From positions 992,001 to 1,056,000 of the forward strand of contig OY969915.1 of the NCBI GenBank assembly GCA_963704545.1: a DNA stretch of 64,000 bases. The letters run 5' to 3'. The notes under the pieces are model-generated. The model was not told where the DNA came from and made no database searches. It was given only the letters and a program-made list of their open reading frames with translations. The DNA comes from VRUE01 sp963704545 (GTDB lineage: Bacteria; Actinomycetota; Thermoleophilia; Solirubrobacterales; 70-9). Below are positions 58,022-64,000 of the stretch, piece by piece. Position 1 is the stretch's first letter. Each line of letters begins with the position of its first letter. Both the position numbers and the translations under genes were made by a program.

Positions 58022-58692
58022 TGGCGACGAAGCAGGACGCGCCGGCCATGCCCGACGCGGTGATCTTCGACAACGACGGCCTGCTGCTCGACACCGAGTC
58101 GGTCTGGACCCGGGCAGAGCAGGACCTCTTCGAGCGGCGCGGCCTCGACTTCACTCCGGCGCACAAGCACGAGCTGGTCGGCACCTCGGCCGAGATCGCA
58201 GGCAAGATCCTCGAGCGGCGCCTAGGCGAGCCTGGACGGGCGAGGGAGTTGATCGAGGAGCTGAACGAACTGGTCGTAGCGGAGCTCGAGCACGGGGTGG
58301 AGGCGATGGTGGGAGCTCGCGACTTGCTGCAGGCGCTTGCTGACCGCGGTACACCGCTCGGCCTTGTCTCCAACTCCCCGCTCCGCTTCGTGCGGCGCTC
58401 CCTGGAGATCGTCGGACTGACTGAGCATTTCGACGTCGTGCTCAGCGCTCACGAAGTGGCTGCACCGAAGCCGGCGCCCGATCCCTACCTGGAGGCCTGT
58501 CGTCGGCTGAATGTCGAGGCCGGGCCGGCCGTAGTCGCGCTCGAGGACTCGCCAACAGGGGTGGCCGCGGCGCGGGCAGCGGGCCTGACCGTGATCGGCG
58601 TGCCCTCGTTGGAGGGAATTGAGCTGGTCGAAGCCCACGAGATCGCTGAGTCTTTGCTCGATGCGGTGGTTGCCCGACATCTCCGGCTGTAA
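58021..58692 (+). CDS. HAD-superfamily phosphatase (beta-phosphoglucomutase/phosphatase-like)
   Basis: 223 residues from ATG 58021 (TGATG overlap with the sirtuin stop; GTG 58018 also possible). HAD motifs: DNDGLLLDTE (nucleophile and acid/base Asp), LVSNSPLRF (motif II), KPAPDPYLEAC (Lys) and ALEDSPTGVAAARAAG (motif IV). Helical cap between ~20 and 95. Small phosphoester hydrolase or mutase; substrate unknown. Confidence 0.88.
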   Translation: MATKQDAPAMPDAVIFDNDGLLLDTESVWTRAEQDLFERRGLDFTPAHKHELVGTSAEIAGKILERRLGEPGRARELIEELNELVVAELEHGVEAMVGARDLLQALADRGTPLGLVSNSPLRFVRRSLEIVGLTEHFDVVLSAHEVAAPKPAPDPYLEACRRLNVEAGPAVVALEDSPTGVAAARAAGLTVIGVPSLEGIELVEAHEIAESLLDAVVARHLRL

Positions 58693-58706
58693 GCCTCTCA
58701 ACGTCA

Positions 58707-58807
58707 GACGGCTGAGGCGAGGGGCGCCCCGAACGGGCGGATACTCAAAGCGCCGGTCTAATTAGACCGGCGCTTGGACGGGCGGGGTGCCCCTCGCCTC
58801 AGCCGTC
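58707..58807. terminator. Double nested hairpin between convergent genes, covering a stop codon
   Basis: Outer arms 58707-58725 and 58789-58807 (19 bp, perfect); inner palindrome 58748-58775 (13-bp arms, 2-nt centre). The right outer arm contains the TGA of the minus-strand gene (58799-58801). Confidence 0.6.
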
Positions 58808-59668
58808 CAGCACGCGGCGGCGACGCAGCACTCGCTCGCAGGTGGCGAGGAGATCAGCCAGTGTCTGGACTTGGATGGTGCTTAGGTCGCCTGTGAGGGC
58901 TCCATTTGCAAGCTCACCGGCGTCGTGGCGACGGGTGGTGAGTGTCGCCATGTCTTCCTCATGCCCGGGATCGGAAAGAGCGCCTTTGAGCTCGACCAGC
59001 AGAGCCTCGAGGCCGACGCGGAGCTGTAGGGCCGCCTCGCGCTCGCGGCCCGCGTCTAGGTCGGCGCGGGCGCGAAGGAGGAGGATCTCGCAGGCGTCGA
59101 GCTGTTCGCGGCCGCCCAGGACGGCGGCGAGCCGCTCCTGTGGGCGCAGCTCCTCGGCGCGTTGCCGGCGGCGCGACGCACCGCCACTGTGCACGTCGAC
59201 CTCGCGGGCGGCGCTGAACTCGCCGCTGGCCACCTGCTCGCCGCTGCCATAGCCGATTCGTGCCGCGATCGCCCGTCGCAGGTTCAGTATCTGCAGGGCG
59301 GGGTCGCCGCTCGCGACGGAGTGGGCGTGCAGGGCTCGGTTGATTGCGTCAACTCCTTCTGCGAGCAGCGTGTCCACCGTTGTCTCCGCGGCGACAGATT
59401 CCTCCAGCCAGCGATTTCCCTCATCGGCGTCGGCAAACGGGGCGAATGCGCGCACCGTGGTCGCGCGAGCGAAGGGAAGTGGGGCCGGGGCGGCGTCAGC
59501 CTCTGTCTCACGGGACCGGCGTCTGCGCCGTCGCGGGGGCGCGGGGGCGCCGAGCGTTTCGAGCACCAGGACCCTCTCCTCGCCGCCGTCGCGCAATACG
59601 TAGCGGCCGTCCGTTACGTCGAGCGTGCCGGCGAAGTCGAGCTGGGCGAATCCGAATAGCCGTGCCAG
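58799..59668 (-). CDS. Hypothetical Arg/Ala-rich protein downstream of the cell-wall hydrolase
   Basis: Start uncertain. The only ATG in frame (59893) would give ~75 residues that are merely the other frame of the upstream gene. A CTG at 59668, 7 nt after the upstream stop, begins LARLFGFAQLDFAGTLDVTDGRYVLRDGGEERVLVLETLG, which reads as a genuine beta-rich domain. Then an RRRRRR linker, and a long helical C-terminal region (~130-289) with many Ala/Leu/Arg. No catalytic motif. Probably co-transcribed with the hydrolase. Confidence 0.65.
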   Translation of the reverse strand: MARLFGFAQLDFAGTLDVTDGRYVLRDGGEERVLVLETLGAPAPPRRRRRRSRETEADAAPAPLPFARATTVRAFAPFADADEGNRWLEESVAAETTVDTLLAEGVDAINRALHAHSVASGDPALQILNLRRAIAARIGYGSGEQVASGEFSAAREVDVHSGGASRRRQRAEELRPQERLAAVLGGREQLDACEILLLRARADLDAGREREAALQLRVGLEALLVELKGALSDPGHEEDMATLTTRRHDAGELANGALTGDLSTIQVQTLADLLATCERVLRRRRVLDG

Positions 59669-59675
59669 GGGGCGA

Positions 59676-61949
59676 TTATCTCGGCTGCTCGTCGCCGGTT
59701 GTGCCGGACTCGCCGCTGCCCTGCTTCGCCGGCAGCGAGTACTCCGAGGGGGCGACCTGCACGTCGGGGTTGTCGATCTCGCCGAGGCGGTCGACCAGGC
59801 GCTTCCACTGGTCCGGTTTGAGCAGTTCGATGAAGCGCGCCTCGCCCCCGCTGCCGCCCAGGGGGCTGTAGCCGATATGGACGTGATCGGCATGGTCGGC
59901 CATCGCGAAGCTCGGCCCGCCGAGTTCCTGTAGCGAGATCAGCTCGTCGGGGATCAGGGTCCCCTGCAGGCGCAGCACCGTTCGCAGCAACGATTCGGTG
60001 ATCGAGCCGGGTCCCTGGTGGCCGAGCACCGGCGTCCCGTTGATCGCCGCGATGTCGGCCGCATTGCCGAAGGAGTGGTTGGAGATGTTGCCGCTGGTGG
60101 TGATGCTGCCATGCCGCCCGCAGAGCATCGAGGTGATCGTCAGGTCGAAGCCGTGCTCGGAGAGGAAGGCGAGGGTCGCGAGCAGGCGGCGGTCGACCTG
60201 ACCACCGCGGATTTCGACCTGGTCGCAGGCGGGGAGTTCGATCTGCTCGTCGGCGAGGACACGTCGCTGCAGCGCCTCCTTGGAGAGGAGCAGGACGCCG
60301 GCACCGCCCAGTTTCGCCGCGAACGGGCTCTTGCCCTTGGCGCGGTAGATGGCCGTCGCCTCGAGCAGCTTCCAGCCGTCGAGGATCGGCTTCGGGTCGA
60401 TGCGCGGCGCCCCCCTTCCGGCCGGGCGGATGGAGAAGTTGAGATGCGAGTCGATCCCGTCCTCGGCGGTGCCGATACGGCCGAGGACGGTGCCAGCTAT
60501 AACCCTCGACCCAACCCTTAGGGTTCCGTCTTCCTGGGTGACGTTGTCGACTCCGCTCTCGGTAGCGCCGAGATGCTCGTCGTCCACCCGGTCCGGCAGG
60601 GCTCGCAGGCGCGGTCGCAGGTTCTCGCTGTCGATCGGGACTCGCTTCTCCTGGCCGGTCGGCATCACCACGGTGCGATCCTCGCGGACGATCTCGCCCA
60701 GCTCGGCATAGGTGTAGCGGTTGCCGTAGGCGTCGCGCAGGACGACGAAGCGCCCGAGCTGCTCGGAGCTGCCCATCTTCTCGATCACGCCGTCGTTGAC
60801 CGCCACGACCGGGGCGTCCTCGGCGGCGAAGATGTTGATCCCGCGCCGCGTCGGCGAAGAGGAGATCACGTCGGCCGCTTCGCCGTAGGCGTCGTCGCTG
60901 CCCGCCGCTCCCCGGTTCAATGCTTCGCGGGCCGCGAGGTCGTCGGCGTAGCGGGCGTCGGCGGCGACCGGGAAGTGGGCCCCCTCGGTCAGCCCCGTCA
61001 GCGAGCCGACCAGGTCGGACGGCAGCTTGCCGTAGGCGCGGGCGTAGGCGAGCACCTCCTGCACGTACCAGTCAGCGTGGTTGTAGGCGAAGATCGCGTC
61101 GTAGAGGTTCTCCGAGCCGCCGCTGAGGTCGAGGTAGCTGGCCGCGGCGCAGATCGCGTCGACCGGGTTGTAGGGGTCCTTGCGCCCATCACCGTTGGCG
61201 TCGAGCCCGAAGGCTTCCCAGCTCGAGGGGAGGAACTGCATCCAGCCCAGCGCACCGGCGCTGGAGGGCCCCATGTTGGTGCCGAAGCCGGTCTCGATCT
61301 TGTTGATCGAGGCCAGCACCTGCCAGGGGATCCCGTACTCGGTTCCGCAGGCCTGGTAGATCGGCAGCAGGAAGGGCGGGATCTCGAAGGAGTCGATGAC
61401 GAAGTTGGGAACCCCGATCGTCGCCGGGCCGAAGGGCGCGATCGTCGCCGTCGGGTTGGCGCCCGTGGGGGTGCCGCCGCTGCCGTACTGCACGCCGCCG
61501 CTGTCCGTGTCCGCGAGCTGGGCGCCACCGGTTGCGCTGGGTGCGGTGGCCCCGCCGCCGCTGTTGCCGGTGCCGCCGCTGGCGTCGCCGATCGTCTCGT
61601 TGCGGCGGACGCTGCCCCCGCCTTCGATCGTGGTGCCCGCCTCGAAGCCACCTTCGGTCGGTTGCGCGGGCGCCTCTTCCGTCACTTCGATGTCGCTGCC
61701 CGCCGTCGGGGCGGCGGCTGCTTCCGGCTCCTCGCTGAGGTCGGACGGCGCGCTGCAGCCGGCATCTTCCAGGTCGGCCGCGCCATCGCCGTCGTCGTCG
61801 AGCCCGTTGGCGCAGGCGGTCGCGGAGAGGGCGCTGGGATCCGTCGCTTCCGCGTCGGTGAGCTGCTCCGCCCCGGCGAAGCCGACGCCGAGCGCCGTGA
61901 CGACGCCAAAGCTGGCCAAGGCCATGATCAGTGCAAGCTTGTGTCTCAT
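59676..61949 (-). CDS. Secreted multi-domain cell-wall hydrolase (SLT + LytM-like + M15-like)
   Basis: 757 residues from ATG 61949 (MRHKLALIMALAS). Signal peptide ~1-27, a calcium-type Asp loop (ANGLDDDGDGAADLEDAGC, ~48), Gly/Thr/Ser linker, lytic transglycosylase domain (~195-310: INKIETGFG with catalytic Glu, GALGWMQFLPSSW), LytM/M23-like domain (~370-510) whose usual metal motifs are degraded (SHLNFS instead of HLHF, no HxxxD), and an M15-like C-terminal domain with NHSFGNAADIA (~626) and DHVHIGY (~688). Likely septum or peptidoglycan remodelling. Confidence 0.85.
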   Translation of the reverse strand: MRHKLALIMALASFGVVTALGVGFAGAEQLTDAEATDPSALSATACANGLDDDGDGAADLEDAGCSAPSDLSEEPEAAAAPTAGSDIEVTEEAPAQPTEGGFEAGTTIEGGGSVRRNETIGDASGGTGNSGGGATAPSATGGAQLADTDSGGVQYGSGGTPTGANPTATIAPFGPATIGVPNFVIDSFEIPPFLLPIYQACGTEYGIPWQVLASINKIETGFGTNMGPSSAGALGWMQFLPSSWEAFGLDANGDGRKDPYNPVDAICAAASYLDLSGGSENLYDAIFAYNHADWYVQEVLAYARAYGKLPSDLVGSLTGLTEGAHFPVAADARYADDLAAREALNRGAAGSDDAYGEAADVISSSPTRRGINIFAAEDAPVVAVNDGVIEKMGSSEQLGRFVVLRDAYGNRYTYAELGEIVREDRTVVMPTGQEKRVPIDSENLRPRLRALPDRVDDEHLGATESGVDNVTQEDGTLRVGSRVIAGTVLGRIGTAEDGIDSHLNFSIRPAGRGAPRIDPKPILDGWKLLEATAIYRAKGKSPFAAKLGGAGVLLLSKEALQRRVLADEQIELPACDQVEIRGGQVDRRLLATLAFLSEHGFDLTITSMLCGRHGSITTSGNISNHSFGNAADIAAINGTPVLGHQGPGSITESLLRTVLRLQGTLIPDELISLQELGGPSFAMADHADHVHIGYSPLGGSGGEARFIELLKPDQWKRLVDRLGEIDNPDVQVAPSEYSLPAKQGSGESGTTGDEQPR

Positions 61950-62139
61950 CAGACCGCGTCTGCGTCCCTGCTGTTCCCGTAGGGCAGCCCGTGTGCTCTC
62001 TCCCGGCGCAAAACGCCAGCCCAAGCTACTTGCTCGCCCTGGGCTTCGCAACGAGCCGTCGCCGCCCCCAACAAGCCCTTAATCAACGTGGATCCCATGC
62101 TGAGCGCAGGAGGATTTCACCTCGGCCGGATGCGCCGGT

Positions 62140-62145
62140 TAAGCT
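62140..62145 (+). promoter_or_regulatory. -10 hexamer of the 108-aa coiled-coil protein
   Basis: TAAGCT exactly 7 nt before ATG 62153. Confidence 0.5.
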
Positions 62146-62152
62146 GCTGTCA

Positions 62153-62479
62153 ATGGACTACGAGGATCAGGACGGATTGCGGGCCCGCAGCGAGCAGGCG
62201 ATCGGCGAGCTCGCCCAGGTCCTGCTCGACAGCAACGTCCTCGAGAACGCGGTCGCGGCCGCGTTCGGCGCCCGCGAGAAGGCGCTCGAGGCCCAGCAGG
62301 CGGCGATGAGCGCGCTCAACCTGCCTTCTGCCGGCGACGTCGAACGTCTCGAGCGCCGGTTGCGCTCGCTTTCGCAGCGGCTCGAAGAGGTCGAGGACCA
62401 GGTCGACCGCGTTTCGCGCGACCTCGGCGACATTCGTCGCCAGATCGCCGCTGACAGGCGCGCCGCGGTTCAAGACTAA
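62153..62479 (+). CDS. Small coiled-coil protein
   Basis: 108 residues from ATG 62153 (TAAGCT-7nt-ATG). An acidic/polar helical protein; ~60-100 (VERLERRLRSLSQRLEEVEDQVDRVSRDLGDIRRQIA) is a clear coiled coil. Resembles phasin- or granule-associated small proteins only in general character. Divergent from the cell-wall hydrolase. Function unknown. Confidence 0.7.
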   Translation: MDYEDQDGLRARSEQAIGELAQVLLDSNVLENAVAAAFGAREKALEAQQAAMSALNLPSAGDVERLERRLRSLSQRLEEVEDQVDRVSRDLGDIRRQIAADRRAAVQD

Positions 62480-62488
62480 CCCTCGACC

Positions 62489-63157
62489 TTAGGCTGAGAG
62501 TATGGCCCGCGCGGCGAGTCCGGCACGCTTCTCGGCAACCTCAAGCGCCTCTTTCCCGAGGTGGTCTCCACCGGCCTTCTCGGCAACGATCAGGAGGGCC
62601 GCCACCTCGATTCCGAGCGTGCGGGCCCGGGCGAGGAGCGGGGCGGTCTGCATGTCCGCGGCGACCGCGCCCGGCGGCGGGGCCTGATCTCGGGGGCGGG
62701 AGTCGAAGCTGGCGACCGTGGCCTGCCGGAACCCATCCGGCGCCTTCGCCAACCCCTCGGTCAACGGCAGATCGGGAGTCACGACCTCGTCGAGGGCGAC
62801 CCCGTGCGCCGCCGCGCTGCCCCCGGCCGCGATCGCCGTCTCGACGATCAGGATCTCGCCAAGTCCGAGGGCTTCCTCGATGCCGGCGCAGGTGCCGACC
62901 CGCACCGCGCGCCGGACGCCCAGCTCGGAGAGCTCGCCGAGCACCAGCGTCGCGCTCGGCCCACCGATTCCGGTCGACTGGATCGTCAGCGGCCGGCCCG
63001 CCGGCGTCTGGCCCGAGTACCCCCACAGGCCGCGCGAGTGGTTGCTCATCTTCGGCTGCTCGAGCAGCTCCTGGGCGAGCAGTAGGGCGCGCCCCGGGTC
63101 GCCGACGAGGACCGCGTCAGTGGCGACTGAGGCTGTGGGCCGGAGCCGGGGTGGCAT
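62489..63157 (-). CDS. Purine/uridine phosphorylase family protein
   Basis: 222 residues. PNP_UDP_1 fold: DAVLVGDPGRALLLAQ (phosphate-binding GDPGR), STGIGGPSATLVLGEL, RVGTCAGIEEALGLGEILIVETAIAAGGS, and a MQTAPLLARARTLGIEVAALLIV segment in the place of the MExA-type nucleoside site. Slightly shorter than usual. Cleaves nucleosides with phosphate; base preference unknown. ATG 63157 overlaps the end of the iron permease gene by 41 nt. Confidence 0.85.
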   Translation of the reverse strand: MPPRLRPTASVATDAVLVGDPGRALLLAQELLEQPKMSNHSRGLWGYSGQTPAGRPLTIQSTGIGGPSATLVLGELSELGVRRAVRVGTCAGIEEALGLGEILIVETAIAAGGSAAAHGVALDEVVTPDLPLTEGLAKAPDGFRQATVASFDSRPRDQAPPPGAVAADMQTAPLLARARTLGIEVAALLIVAEKAGGDHLGKEALEVAEKRAGLAARAILSA

Positions 63158-64000
63158 CGTTTCCCGACCCTATTGCGCCACTGTCGTCGGCTGTAGCGCC
63201 GTCGCGCCAGGAGTCTCCGGCCTGCGCCACCTCGCCGTTGCTACCGCGCATTTCCTCCTCGTAGGCGGCGATCGCGCGGCGCAGGTCGCGCTTGCGCATC
63301 CACTCGGCGGCGAAGTAGCTGCCGATCACGAAGCAGAAGGCGAGAGCCTGTGCGGCCAGCGTCTCGACCGTGGGGTAGACGCCGAGCCAGGTTCCCATCC
63401 ACAGCGGCAGGTCGACGTCGATCGGATGGATCGGCAACCAGCCGACGCCCTGCATCGTCCGCGCCGTGTTGCCGACGAGGACCACCAGCACCAGCGCGAT
63501 CAGCGCCCCCGTCGCGATCAGCATCTTCTTGTAGGGGAGCTTGCGCTCGAGCATGAAGGTGAGGGCGCCGACCACGGCGGTGATCGCGAGGCCGAGCGAG
63601 ACGCCGGCGAGGACGACGCCGGTCCCCGAGCTGAGCTGCAGCGCCTGCAGGAAGAGGACGGTCTCGAAGCCCTCGCGGAAGACGCTGGTGAAGCCGAGCG
63701 TGTAGAGGCCGGCGACGGTCGCCGCGCTCGCTCCGGCGGCGAGGGCGGCGCCGGTCAGCGCCTTGCCGCGGTCGCGATGCCCCTTGATCCACTCGGTCCA
63801 GTAGACGCGGTGGAAAAACCAGTTCATGACCAGCAGCAGGACGCCGATCGCGACGACCCCGACCACCGCCTCGAGTTTCTCGCCGTACTGCGAGAGCGAG
63901 TCGAGCAGGAGCAGGGCGAGGACGAACATCACCATGCTCGCCGGCAGGGCGAGCATGGCGCCCCGGTAGATCGGCCGCCGCAACGGCGCCCGCGGGCCGA
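63117..64000 (-). CDS. FTR1 family iron permease, N-terminal part cut by window edge
   Basis: Open frame continues past base 64000; the visible ~294 residues are the C-terminal two-thirds or more. The second FTR1 motif REGFETVLFLQAL is present (~residue 104 of the visible part), with about six membrane segments, a Trp/Pro-rich external loop (GVGWLPIHPIDVDLPLWMG) and a cytosolic polar tail. The first REGxE motif would lie beyond the window. High-affinity iron uptake, probably EfeU-like. Confidence 0.88.
   Translation of the reverse strand, partial: GPRAPLRRPIYRGAMLALPASMVMFVLALLLLDSLSQYGEKLEAVVGVVAIGVLLLVMNWFFHRVYWTEWIKGHRDRGKALTGAALAAGASAATVAGLYTLGFTSVFREGFETVLFLQALQLSSGTGVVLAGVSLGLAITAVVGALTFMLERKLPYKKMLIATGALIALVLVVLVGNTARTMQGVGWLPIHPIDVDLPLWMGTWLGVYPTVETLAAQALAFCFVIGSYFAAEWMRKRDLRRAIAAYEEEMRGSNGEVAQAGDSWRDGATADDSGAIGSGNDATPAPAHSLSRH

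Overview
The window is 64 kb of GC-rich bacterial chromosome, densely packed with housekeeping and metabolic genes. I see no phage, insertion sequence, CRISPR array, rRNA or tRNA. An actinobacterial integration host factor (mIHF), an F420-type luciferase-family oxidoreductase, Mce/Mla-type lipid permeases, glutamine synthetase III, many short-leader promoters and many small lipoproteins point to a deep-branching actinobacterium. A Thermoleophilia/Solirubrobacterales-like lineage is my best guess; this is inference, since no marker gene here settles it.

Layout. 1-6.4 kb: four copies (one cut by the window edge) of a 200-residue secreted cysteine-rich protein, flanking cobalamin-dependent methionine synthase (metH). 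6.7-10.7 kb: aldehyde dehydrogenase, a lipoprotein, then a lipoprotein plus PQQ-type sugar dehydrogenase operon. 10.8-15.7 kb: two MlaE-type permeases and an MlaF-type ATPase, a thioredoxin-like protein, a B3/B4-domain protein and small proteins. 15.8-22.5 kb: mIHF, a divergent alpha-oxoamine synthase / GNAT-like acyltransferase pair that resembles bacterial ceramide genes, AlkA-like glycosylase and a PAS-GAF-GGDEF-EAL protein. 22.4-26.6 kb: a ThiXYZ/SsuABC-type ABC importer, a TauE/SafE permease and an Rrf2 regulator. 26.6-32 kb: DUF4389 protein, a MoxR ATPase and its CoxE-like VWA partner with an ABC exporter between them. 32-38 kb: lipoprotein, two CaCA cation exchangers, peroxiredoxin operon, acyl-CoA dehydrogenase. 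38-47 kb: typA, cold-shock protein, subtilase, TVP38-like membrane protein, VapBC-type toxin-antitoxin pair, RecD2 helicase, cupin. 47-64 kb: LLM oxidoreductase, amine oxidase, rlmN, P450, glutamine synthetase III, a 3-hydroxyacyl-CoA dehydrogenase/enoyl-CoA hydratase fusion, sirtuin, HAD phosphatase, a large cell-wall hydrolase, a nucleoside phosphorylase and an FTR1-type iron permease running off the end.

Three patterns cut across the genes. (1) The secreted 200-residue paralogs are packed with the leucine codon TTA in their mature parts (about 12-15 per gene), while the parts of neighbouring genes I checked use CTC/CTG; they also share a leader hairpin and ribosome-binding site. (2) The chromosome is full of long, near-perfect hairpins at gene ends. 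Some include stop codons. Two copies keep an identical 16-nt loop while their stems covary, and about 430 bp beside typA holds four such elements. (3) Many genes have a TANNNT-like -10 hexamer only 6-9 nt before the start codon, implying leaderless or near-leaderless mRNAs; I used this to choose several starts.
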